DNA of 64,000 nt. Origin: Thermoanaerobaculia bacterium. GTDB lineage: Bacteria; Acidobacteriota; Thermoanaerobaculia; Multivoradales; Multivoraceae. Position 1 is the stretch's first letter. Every line of letters starts with the position of its first letter. Under the pieces are notes generated by a model, which worked only from the letters and a program-made list of their open reading frames with translations, had not been told where the DNA came from and searched no databases. Location of the stretch: assembly GCA_022826745.1 (NCBI GenBank), contig JAJDUI010000037.1, positions 186,001 to 250,000 of the forward strand, written 5' to 3'. The translations under genes and the position numbers were made by a program. Below are positions 36,032 through 44,055 of the stretch, piece by piece.

Positions 36032-37153
36032 ATGCTACGGACCGGCTTCATCGGACCGATTCTCCTTGCCCTCTGGATCGTCGGCTCGGCGCCCTTCCTG
36101 GGCCGCCTGACCCGGTGGGTCCAGGAGGACGTCGACCGTTCGCTCCTCGTCATCGTGCCGACGATCCTGTTCTGGGCCGCCGCGGCGGCGTTCGTGGTCT
36201 GGATCGTCCGCTCCTCGCGGCGGCTCCGGTGGAGCAACTACGCCGCGCTCGGAGCCGGAGCGCTCTGGGCGGTGATCCAGGCGACCGCCCTGGCCCGGGG
36301 CCGTCCGGAAGAGTCCGCACTGGAGCGGATGCACCTCGTTCTCTACGGGCTCGTCGCGTTGCTGCTCTACCGGGCGTTCCTGAAGGGTGGCCGGTCGGCG
36401 ATCGCCGCCGCGTTCTCGGCAGCCGTTCTGACGTCGCTCGTCGGGATCGCTGACGAGTTCGTCCAGTGGCTGGTCTGGGTCCGCGCCGGCGACTTCTACG
36501 ACTGCCTGCTGAACGCCTCGGCCGCCGGCTGCGGCGTCGTCTTCGGTTGGGGCCTGTTCGGGTTCGACACCCGGGCGCCGTCTCTCTCTGAACGGCGGAC
36601 GATGGTCGTCCTGTGGGTCGTCCTCGTCGCGGCCTCGGTCGGTCTCGTCGACCTCACGAATCTCGGCCACCGGATCGTCGACCCGGAACGCGGCAGCTTC
36701 CGCAGCTACTACAGCGCCGAGCGCCTCGAGCGTCTGAACGAGCACCGCCGGGCCCGCTGGACCACGAAACAGCCGCCGGTGGTTTTCCAGCCCTGGCATG
36801 TCGAGGATCACTTTCTCTCTGAAGCAGCCTGGCACGTGCAGGCCCGAAACGAGGCCTTCGACGCCGGAGACTGGCCGACCGCGGCGGCCGAAGAGGCGAT
36901 CCTCAACCGCTACTACCCGGCCGTGGTCGAAGAAGTCCGGAATCCCGAGGGCGACCTGCGCCACGCCTTCCCGCCGGACCGGGTTCAGCGTCTCCAGCAG
37001 GAGGGCGCCGTCCCCGTCCCGACCTATGAAAGCCCTGCCGGCGGCAACAGGATCTGGATCTGGCCCAGGTACCTGCCGTGGCTGCTCGCTGCGGTTTCGA
37101 TTCTCCTGCCCGCCGCGGCAATCACTCGCAGCCTTCGCGGGTCTCTTCGATGA
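36032..37153 (+). CDS. VanZ-like membrane protein
   Basis: 373 aa from the ATG at 36032 (GTG at 36017 and TTG at 35999 are also in frame; no clear RBS). There are about eight transmembrane helices. The segment GIADEFVQWLVWVRAGDFYDCLLNASAAGCGVVFG holds the D-E-x-x-Q...R...D...N-x-(S/A) pattern of VanZ-like domains, found in teicoplanin resistance but common in unrelated membrane proteins. The soluble loop around residues 215-330 (NEHRRARWTTKQPP..., NRYYPAVVEEVRN) is not recognised. It is divergent from the sterol operon with only 56 nt between start codons, and its 3' end overlaps the GCS2 gene by 32 nt (converging). Confidence 0.7.
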   Translation: MLRTGFIGPILLALWIVGSAPFLGRLTRWVQEDVDRSLLVIVPTILFWAAAAAFVVWIVRSSRRLRWSNYAALGAGALWAVIQATALARGRPEESALERMHLVLYGLVALLLYRAFLKGGRSAIAAAFSAAVLTSLVGIADEFVQWLVWVRAGDFYDCLLNASAAGCGVVFGWGLFGFDTRAPSLSERRTMVVLWVVLVAASVGLVDLTNLGHRIVDPERGSFRSYYSAERLERLNEHRRARWTTKQPPVVFQPWHVEDHFLSEAAWHVQARNEAFDAGDWPTAAAEEAILNRYYPAVVEEVRNPEGDLRHAFPPDRVQRLQQEGAVPVPTYESPAGGNRIWIWPRYLPWLLAAVSILLPAAAITRSLRGSLR

Positions 37154-38231
37154 GGCCGTCGACGACGGCGTTCAGATCGCCTCCTTCGGCGCGCTTCAAC
37201 TGGCGGTCCGCGCTTGTGCCTTCGGCGAGAATCGTGTGGACGTACTCGGCTTCCTTGCGGACGCCGAGTTCGTCGAGCACGTCGTCGACGAAGTCGAGCA
37301 GTTCGAGGGTGAGGAAGCGGAGCGGTACCTCTTCGCCCTTGCCGAAGTCGATCAGCTTGCCGTCGATGCCGTAGCGCATCGCCCGCCACTTGTTCTCGTA
37401 GAGCAGGTGGCGGGGGTAGCGGCGCCAGGCCTGGTTGTCGTGGCGGAGGCGGATCAGCTTGCCGACGATCGCCATCAGCAGGGCGGTCAGGCACAGCGCC
37501 TCGTCGATCTTCGTGCAGACGTCGAACACCCGGAACTCGATCGTCGGGAACTTCGGGTGCGGCCGCACGTCCCACCAGATCTGCGTCGGTTCCTCGATGC
37601 ACTTCGTCTGCACCAGGACGTTCACGAGACGCTCGTACTCGGCGTAGGACCGCAGCGACGGCGGCAGACCCGTGCGGGGGAGGCTCTCGAAGACGACCGA
37701 GCGGTAGGACTTGAGTCCCGTGTCGCGCCCCTGCCAGAGCGGCGAGCTGGTGGACAGGGCGAGCAGGTGGGGCAGGAAGTAGAGCGACTGGTCCATCACG
37801 TCGATGCGCAGCGCCTCGTCGGGCACGCCGATGTGGACATGCATGCCGAAGATCAGCATGCGCCGGGCCACGTCGCCGAAGTTCTCCTGCAGCTTGATGT
37901 AACGCTGCGCCTCCGTGACGTCCTGCTCCTGCCACGAGGAGAACGGATGGGTGCTGGCGGCCGCGATGCGGAGACCGTTTCTCGAGGCCAGTTGCGCGAT
38001 CGACCGACGGAGACGGATGAGCTCGTGACGGGCCTCGTCGATCGAGCGGCAGACCTCGCTGCCGACCTCGACCTGGCATTGCAACTGCTCCGCCTTGATC
38101 TGCTCCTGGAGCACGATCTGGCCCTGTTCCAGGAACTTCTGGATGAAAGGCTTCAACTCCCGGGTATCGGGGTCGATGATCTGGTACTCCTCTTCGATCC
38201 CGATCGTCAGCTCGGGGAGGCTCGTCTTCAT
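37122..38231 (-). CDS. Carboxylate-amine ligase, GCS2 family (YbdK-like)
   Basis: 369 aa. The ATG at 38231 has AGGAG 8 nt upstream. GCS2 motifs are clear: TIGIEEEYQIIDP (metal-binding ExE), STHPFSSWQEQ, FGMHVHIGVPDE, SSPLWQGRDTGLKSYR, TIEFRVFDVCTK and a C-terminal RRAEGGDLNAVVD-type tail. Members catalyse ATP-dependent gamma-glutamyl ligation, with cysteine in glutamate-cysteine ligase and less certain amines in YbdK. The neighbouring gamma-glutamyltransferase, 102 nt away in the divergent direction, supports a glutathione or gamma-glutamyl peptide function. Confidence 0.9.
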   Translation of the reverse strand: MKTSLPELTIGIEEEYQIIDPDTRELKPFIQKFLEQGQIVLQEQIKAEQLQCQVEVGSEVCRSIDEARHELIRLRRSIAQLASRNGLRIAAASTHPFSSWQEQDVTEAQRYIKLQENFGDVARRMLIFGMHVHIGVPDEALRIDVMDQSLYFLPHLLALSTSSPLWQGRDTGLKSYRSVVFESLPRTGLPPSLRSYAEYERLVNVLVQTKCIEEPTQIWWDVRPHPKFPTIEFRVFDVCTKIDEALCLTALLMAIVGKLIRLRHDNQAWRRYPRHLLYENKWRAMRYGIDGKLIDFGKGEEVPLRFLTLELLDFVDDVLDELGVRKEAEYVHTILAEGTSADRQLKRAEGGDLNAVVDGLIEETREGCE

Positions 38232-38332
38232 GAGTCGGCTCCTGGGTGGGAAACGCCACAAGCGTATCCGTCCCCTCCGGGCGCGCGGGCATCCCAGCCG
38301 ACCCAGGGTGCTCTGATACCGTGACTTCCGCC

Positions 38333-40111
38333 ATGTGCCGGCCCGCGACCACCGCCTGGCGCCCGCGGGTCCCCCGCGCGGTGAGTTGGCTGCTCGTCCC
38401 GCTCCTGCTCATCGGGTCGGCCTGTCGGGGTCCGGAGGCCCCGCCGCAGGCGGCCGCGTCCTGGCCGCTCCACGGCAGCGCGGATGTGGCCCGGGGCGAG
38501 GCGGGCATGGTGGTCAGTGGCCACGGCCTCGCCTCCGATGTCGGCGCGGCGATCCTGGCCCAGGGCGGCAACGCGATCGACGCGGCCGTTGCGGTCGGTT
38601 TTGCTCTCTCCGCGGTCCTGCCGGCGGCAGGCAACATCGGCGGCGGCGGCTTCCTGGTCTACCGGTCGAGCGACGGCGAGGTACGGGCCCTCGACTTTCG
38701 CGAGAAAGCGCCCGCGGGCGTGACGCGCGACATGTTCGTCGACGAAGAAGGCAAGGTCACGGAGAGCGCGGTGATCGGCCACCTTGCGGCCGGGGTTCCC
38801 GGATCCGTGGCCGGTCTGTGGGAGATGCATCGGCAGTACGGTTCGGCGTCCTGGCCCGATTTGCTGGCGCCGGCGATCGAGCTGGCACGGGGCCACGAAG
38901 TGGACGAGGTCCGCTCGCGGAGCCTCGCGTCGGCGGCAGAGCGGCTCAACCGCTTTCCCGCCAGCGCGGAGCAGTTTCTCGTCGATGGCGAAGCGCCTGC
39001 CCCGGGGACGCTCCTGAGGCAGCCGGACCTGGCGGTCACTCTGACGGCGATCGCCGAGGAGGGCCCCGACGGCTTCTACGGCGGTTCCGTCGCCGACCTG
39101 GTCGTCGCCGAGATGGAACGGGGCGGGGGCCTGATCTCGCATCAGGACCTGCTGGACTACGCACCCATCTGGCGTGACGCGGTCGACGTCGAGTACCGCG
39201 GCCACACGATCCACTCGATGCCGCCGGTCTCTTCGGGCGGTCTGACCCTGGGCCTGATTCTGAACGTGCTGGAAGGCTGGGATCCCCTGCCGCCGTTCGG
39301 CAGCGCCGAGTTGATTCACCTGGAGGCCGAGACGATGCGCCTCGCGTTCCGCGACCGCAACACGCTGCTCGGCGATCCGGATTTCGTCGACATTCCGCGG
39401 GCGCAGTTCGAGTCCCAGGACTATGCGGACGGGCTGCGCGCACGGATCGACCCGGATCGGGCGCAGCCGTTGCCGCCGGCCGGTGTCGCGCCGCCCGCGG
39501 AAGGCACGGAGACGACCCACTACTCGGTGGTCGACCGCTGGGGCAACGCGGCCTCCGTCACGACGACGATCAACAGCGGCTTCGGCAACGCGGTCACGGT
39601 CACCGGCGCCGGCTTCCTGCTGAACAACGAGATGGACGACTTCGCCGCGTCGCCGGGCCAGCCGAACCAGTTCGGCCTGGTCGAAGGCGAGAACAACGCG
39701 ATCGCGCCCGGCAAACGGATGCTGTCGTCGATGGCGCCGAGCATCGTCCTCGACCCGGAGGGCGAACTGAAGATGGTCGTTGGCACGCCGGGGGGACCGA
39801 CGATCATCACGACCGTCTACCACGTCGTCTCGAACGTGATCGACCACGGGATGGGCCTGCAGCAGGCGGTCGAGAGCCCGCGGGTGCATCACCAGGCGTG
39901 GCCGGATCACGTGTTCTACGAAGAGGGCGGCCTTGCCGGCGAGACGCTCGACGGTCTGGCCGCCAGGGGCCACAAGCTGATGGAGCGCGGCCTGAGCGGC
40001 GACGTGTCGGCCATTCTGGTGGAGGGGTCGAGCCTGCTCGGCGTGGCGGACCCGCGGCGAGGCGGCGGCGCCAGCGCGCCGCGGGGAGACGCGCCCGGCG
40101 ACGCCGACTGA
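38333..40111 (+). CDS. ggt: Gamma-glutamyltransferase
   Basis: 592 aa from the ATG at 38333, which gives a signal sequence with LIGSAC lipobox. The autocatalytic/active-site threonine lies in TTHYSVVDRWGNA, the invariant second T starting the mature small subunit. Gly-rich NIGGGGFLVY, oxyanion-region NNEMDDF and PGGPTIITTVYHVV are all present. The enzyme is a self-cleaving heterodimer that transfers or hydrolyses the gamma-glutamyl group of glutathione outside the cytoplasm. It is divergent from GCS2 and followed 10 nt later by the MFS/receptor ORF. Confidence 0.95.
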   Translation: MCRPATTAWRPRVPRAVSWLLVPLLLIGSACRGPEAPPQAAASWPLHGSADVARGEAGMVVSGHGLASDVGAAILAQGGNAIDAAVAVGFALSAVLPAAGNIGGGGFLVYRSSDGEVRALDFREKAPAGVTRDMFVDEEGKVTESAVIGHLAAGVPGSVAGLWEMHRQYGSASWPDLLAPAIELARGHEVDEVRSRSLASAAERLNRFPASAEQFLVDGEAPAPGTLLRQPDLAVTLTAIAEEGPDGFYGGSVADLVVAEMERGGGLISHQDLLDYAPIWRDAVDVEYRGHTIHSMPPVSSGGLTLGLILNVLEGWDPLPPFGSAELIHLEAETMRLAFRDRNTLLGDPDFVDIPRAQFESQDYADGLRARIDPDRAQPLPPAGVAPPAEGTETTHYSVVDRWGNAASVTTTINSGFGNAVTVTGAGFLLNNEMDDFAASPGQPNQFGLVEGENNAIAPGKRMLSSMAPSIVLDPEGELKMVVGTPGGPTIITTVYHVVSNVIDHGMGLQQAVESPRVHHQAWPDHVFYEEGGLAGETLDGLAARGHKLMERGLSGDVSAILVEGSSLLGVADPRRGGGASAPRGDAPGDAD

Positions 40112-40121
40112 GGGGCCGCGG

Positions 40122-43100
40122 GTGAACGGCCGGCGTATCTTCGCCGCGGTGACGGTCGGTCACCTCGGGATCGACATCTTCAACAGCATGGGGCCGGTGC
40201 TGCTCGCCTTCCTCCAGGCGCCGCTCGGTCTCAGCGCCGCCCAGATCGGGCTGGCCGTGGGCCTGTTCCAGGTCCTGGCCGGCACTACCCAGCCGGCGTT
40301 CGGCTGGCTGGTCGATCGGGTCGGCAGCCGCTTCCTCGGACCGTTCAGCGTCGCCTTCAACCTGGCCTGCATGGCGCTGGCGGTCTATGCAGCCGCCGCC
40401 ACCGGGAGGTTCCTGCTGTTCCTCGTCCCGTTCGCTCTCGCGGCGGTTGCCTCGGGCGCCTTTCATCCGCTGGGAGTCATGCACTCGAGCACGGTGAATC
40501 TCGCCCGTTCGGCCACGTTCACGGCCATCTTTTTCTTCTGCGGTCAGCTCGGGCTCACCACCGGGCCGCTTCTGGCGGGGTTGGCTCTCGACCGGGCGGG
40601 GCTCAACGGGATCTACTGGCTCGTGCTCCTGGCGCTGCCCCTGCCGGTCTTCATGGCGTTCGCGATGGGCCCGCGGCGACTCCATGCCGTGCCGGGTCCC
40701 GTGCGAACTGCCGAGGAGATGCCGGCCGCTGCATCGAAAGCGCCGGCCAGCCGCCGGCAACCGGTGCGCGGAGGCGTCATTGCTCTCCTGGCGTTGGTGT
40801 TCGCCAGCCGTTCCTGGGCCATGTTCGGAACGATGGCGTTCCTGCCTCTCCTGTTGAGCCAGCAGGGTTACAGCTCATCGGCTCAGGGGCTCGCCAGCGG
40901 GCTGTTCCTGCTCGGGGGCGCCGTCACCGCGGTTCTGGCGGGTGCCTGGGCCGATCGCTGGGGACGGCGGCCGGTCGTCTTCCTGACCACGCTGCTGGGT
41001 TCCCTGCTGCTGGCCCTGGTGCCGGGCTCCGGGAGCCTCATCTTCGCCGTCGTCCTGCCCTGCGGAGCGCTGCTCGGGGCGTCGCACTCCATCCTGATCG
41101 TCATGGCCCAGGAACTGCTGCCCTGGCGCCGCGGTCTGGCTTCGGGAACGGCACTCGGCTTCCTGTTCGCGACGGGCGGGCTTGCCACCTGGGGGATCGG
41201 AGGACTCGCCGATCGTTTCGAACTGACGGCTGTGCTGCAGGCCGGCGCCGTCGTCGGCCTCGTGTCCGCCTGTGCTTCCCTGCTCCTGCCGAAACGGGAG
41301 CCGAGTCGACTGGCGGCGGCGCCGGCGGTTTCGACCATGCTCGTGGTGGCGCTTGCCGGCATGGCTCTTCTCTGGCCGCGCCCGGCTTTCGCCGGTCTGA
41401 ACGGCGAGATCAACGGCCAGGTGCGCGACGCCGCGACCGACGTCCCGCTGCCGGGCGCCGAGATCAGGATCACCGGCGACCAGTTGCACAGCAGCCAGAC
41501 CGTTCGCGCCGGTCGGGGCGGCAGTTTCCGGGCGCCGGGCCTGCCTCCGGGCGACTACTACGTCGAGGCGACCGTGGACGGGTACGCGACCTCCGTGGTC
41601 GAGAACCTGATTCTGGTGGCCGGCGGCGTGTTGCGGGTGGACTTCCACATGCGGGCCGGCAGCGCGTCGGCGCTCGACCTCGTCTCCTCGCCGTTGCTTG
41701 ACGTGGTCACCGGCAGCGACGGGAACGTCCTGGCGGGCGACGACCTGCGGCAGCTGCCCGGTCCCGTCGCGGCCTTCAATCTGGACCTGGCCTCCGGCCT
41801 CGACGCCCTGGACGCGGACGTCGCGGTCAACGGCTGGCCGCCCGGCTTCGCCACGTACCGGATCGACGGTCAGGAGAGCGCGCTTCGCGAACCGGGGTCG
41901 ACCGCCATCGATCCGCGCTGGGTGGATCAGGTGCGCGTCTGGACGATGGAACTGGCGGCGACGATGGCCGGTCCCCACATCGACCTGATCACGCGCTCGG
42001 GAGGGACCGACTGGCGGGTGAACGGCGGCTGGTCGACCGTCGAACCGCTCGACAGCGGCGAGCGGCTCGCCCTGCGCCTGCTTGACGCCGGGGAGGCGCC
42101 GGCAGGCGGCCGGGACAGGAGGCGCGTCGAGGGTGACGAGGCGACGCTCTTCGCCGGCGGCCCGTTGCGGGACAAGCGCGCCCGCGCGTTCGGCGGCTTC
42201 ACGAGAAGCCGCAGCCGCGCCACGGAGGACCTCTTCCGGGCCGGCGCACCGGTGACCTGGAGCGAAACCGTCGAACAGTCGGTCGGCAAGCTCGACTGGT
42301 GGGCCGGTTCGGCCAGCAACCTGACCCTGAAGCACCACACCGGGTCCGGCGACCTCCATGGCCGGCGGCCCGCGCTGCAGGTCCTGCCGTCACTGGATGG
42401 AACCGAGAGTGACCGGTCGCGACGGCAGACCACCAGCCTCAACGTCGAGTGGGGCGTCACCGACCGCCTGTGGTTGCGGGTGTTCGGCGGCCGATCCGAC
42501 GTCGTCGAGGACGGCGATCCGTGGCAGGGCGCGGGCCTGTACTTCGCGGCGCCGGCGCCCGGCCGGCCGTCGGGTTGGTACGAGGCCGCGCCGGCGAACC
42601 GGGTCCGCCGCGCCGCGGAACGCCGGAACTGGGCGGTCGAGCCGTCGTTCTTCCTCTTCGACCACACGCTGGAGATCGGAATCCAGGACTCCAGGAGCAG
42701 CCTGGAGCTCGTCCGTTCCGAGCGCTCCGGACGGATGCTGCGCTTTCCGGGCGGCAGGCTCGACGCCTGGAGCGGTGGACCGCTCGGCGCCGCCGGCCTG
42801 CGGCAGGAGAAGCGCGCCCTCTACGTGCAGGACGCCTGGCGCGTGGGTGGCGCCTTCCGGAGGCACCTGACCCTGCACGGCGGGCTTCGCGCTGAAGAGG
42901 AACAGGCGGGTCCCCTCGACCTCGAGTTCGCGGACCGCACGGAGCCGCGGCTCGCGTTCGTCTGGGACGTCGCCGGCCGCGGAAGATGGAAGGTCTACGG
43001 CGGCGCCGCCTGGTGGCACATCGACGTCTCCCGGCCGCGGGCGGGTCGCTCCGACCTCGACGCGGTCGCGACGCTGGACGCGACCGGGGGCTACAGCGGC

Positions 43101-44051
43101 GCCGGCCTCGACTTCACGAGGGCGGCGGTCGATCCGGATCTCCGTCCGGGCCGGGTGCGCGAGCTCCAGTTGGGGACGGGCTATCAGTTCCTGCCCGACG
43201 TCGTGATTTCGGCCCGCGTCTCCCGACGGCGCCTGCGGGACGGCATCCGTCTCATGCCGCTACCGGCCGGCGGCGAGGTCGTGCCGACGTTGCTGACCCC
43301 CGGCCGCGGCGCCGGCAGCGAGCTTCCCCAGCTCGAACAGGACTGGTGGGGCGCCGAGCTCAATGCGAACGTCGGCTTCAGGCCCTCCTGGAGGATCCAC
43401 TTTTCGTACCTCCTGAGCCGCCTCACCGGCAACCACGAGGCCGGCGGACTCGGGCTGGAGGCCGGAACCCTGCCTGGCGCCCATCCGCTCCTGGCCGCCC
43501 TCGACCTCTGCTCCTCGCCCGTGCCCTGCGACGTGTTCGATGTCACGAGCGACAGCCGACGCCTGAGCATCGACCGCGAGCATCAGCTGTCCGGCTGGCT
43601 CGTTCTGTCGCCGGGCGAACGCTGGCTGATGGCTCTCGTCTACCGCTTCCGCACGGGGGCTGCCTACGTGCCGCGGGCCTTGACCGTGCGGGTCGACGAA
43701 GCGAGGCGCATCCTCAGCACCGGCCTGACCCCCCTGGCGCCTGGCGTGGACGCGCCGGTCAAGAGCGCCGATCTCAAGCGCGCGGACCTGTCCCTGACCT
43801 ACCGCGTGCCGCTTCGCTCCGACGACCGGCGGCTTTCCCTGTTCGCCGAGGCCCTCAACGTCTTCGATCAGGACGCCGCCGATCAGCTCTGGCCTCTCGC
43901 CTACCTGGACCCGGTCCTGGTCGGTCCGGACCGGCCCGACCTGCTCGTCTCCGCGGCGGCTCAGGGGGCACGGCCGGATCTGCGCGAGTCTCTGCCTGTC
44001 GCGTTCCAGACCAGCCGCCGGGTGCGGGCGGGGTTGCGGCTCCAGTTCTGA
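40122..44051 (+). CDS. MFS transporter fused in frame to TonB-dependent receptor-like protein
   Basis: A single open frame of 1309 codons (GTG start, GAGGGG upstream). Residues 1-395 are a 12-helix MFS transporter resembling fosmidomycin-resistance types (GVMHSSTVNLARSATFTAIFFFCGQLG, ADRWGRRPVVFL). Residues 405-424 are a signal-like helix ending RPAFAG. Then comes a carboxypeptidase-regulatory-like domain (GLNGEINGQVRDAATDVPLPGAEIRI, about 425-505), and a C-terminal barrel-type domain to 1309 ending in phenylalanine (RAGLRLQF). No stop separates them. An internal ATG at 41337 could start the receptor separately, but no ribosome binding site precedes it. Cleavage after PAFA would release a normal outer-membrane protein; alternatively, two genes lost a stop codon in this lineage or assembly. 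Confidence 0.85.
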   Translation: MNGRRIFAAVTVGHLGIDIFNSMGPVLLAFLQAPLGLSAAQIGLAVGLFQVLAGTTQPAFGWLVDRVGSRFLGPFSVAFNLACMALAVYAAAATGRFLLFLVPFALAAVASGAFHPLGVMHSSTVNLARSATFTAIFFFCGQLGLTTGPLLAGLALDRAGLNGIYWLVLLALPLPVFMAFAMGPRRLHAVPGPVRTAEEMPAAASKAPASRRQPVRGGVIALLALVFASRSWAMFGTMAFLPLLLSQQGYSSSAQGLASGLFLLGGAVTAVLAGAWADRWGRRPVVFLTTLLGSLLLALVPGSGSLIFAVVLPCGALLGASHSILIVMAQELLPWRRGLASGTALGFLFATGGLATWGIGGLADRFELTAVLQAGAVVGLVSACASLLLPKREPSRLAAAPAVSTMLVVALAGMALLWPRPAFAGLNGEINGQVRDAATDVPLPGAEIRITGDQLHSSQTVRAGRGGSFRAPGLPPGDYYVEATVDGYATSVVENLILVAGGVLRVDFHMRAGSASALDLVSSPLLDVVTGSDGNVLAGDDLRQLPGPVAAFNLDLASGLDALDADVAVNGWPPGFATYRIDGQESALREPGSTAIDPRWVDQVRVWTMELAATMAGPHIDLITRSGGTDWRVNGGWSTVEPLDSGERLALRLLDAGEAPAGGRDRRRVEGDEATLFAGGPLRDKRARAFGGFTRSRSRATEDLFRAGAPVTWSETVEQSVGKLDWWAGSASNLTLKHHTGSGDLHGRRPALQVLPSLDGTESDRSRRQTTSLNVEWGVTDRLWLRVFGGRSDVVEDGDPWQGAGLYFAAPAPGRPSGWYEAAPANRVRRAAERRNWAVEPSFFLFDHTLEIGIQDSRSSLELVRSERSGRMLRFPGGRLDAWSGGPLGAAGLRQEKRALYVQDAWRVGGAFRRHLTLHGGLRAEEEQAGPLDLEFADRTEPRLAFVWDVAGRGRWKVYGGAAWWHIDVSRPRAGRSDLDAVATLDATGGYSGAGLDFTRAAVDPDLRPGRVRELQLGTGYQFLPDVVISARVSRRRLRDGIRLMPLPAGGEVVPTLLTPGRGAGSELPQLEQDWWGAELNANVGFRPSWRIHFSYLLSRLTGNHEAGGLGLEAGTLPGAHPLLAALDLCSSPVPCDVFDVTSDSRRLSIDREHQLSGWLVLSPGERWLMALVYRFRTGAAYVPRALTVRVDEARRILSTGLTPLAPGVDAPVKSADLKRADLSLTYRVPLRSDDRRLSLFAEALNVFDQDAADQLWPLAYLDPVLVGPDRPDLLVSAAAQGARPDLRESLPVAFQTSRRVRAGLRLQF

Positions 44052-44055
44052 CGTT

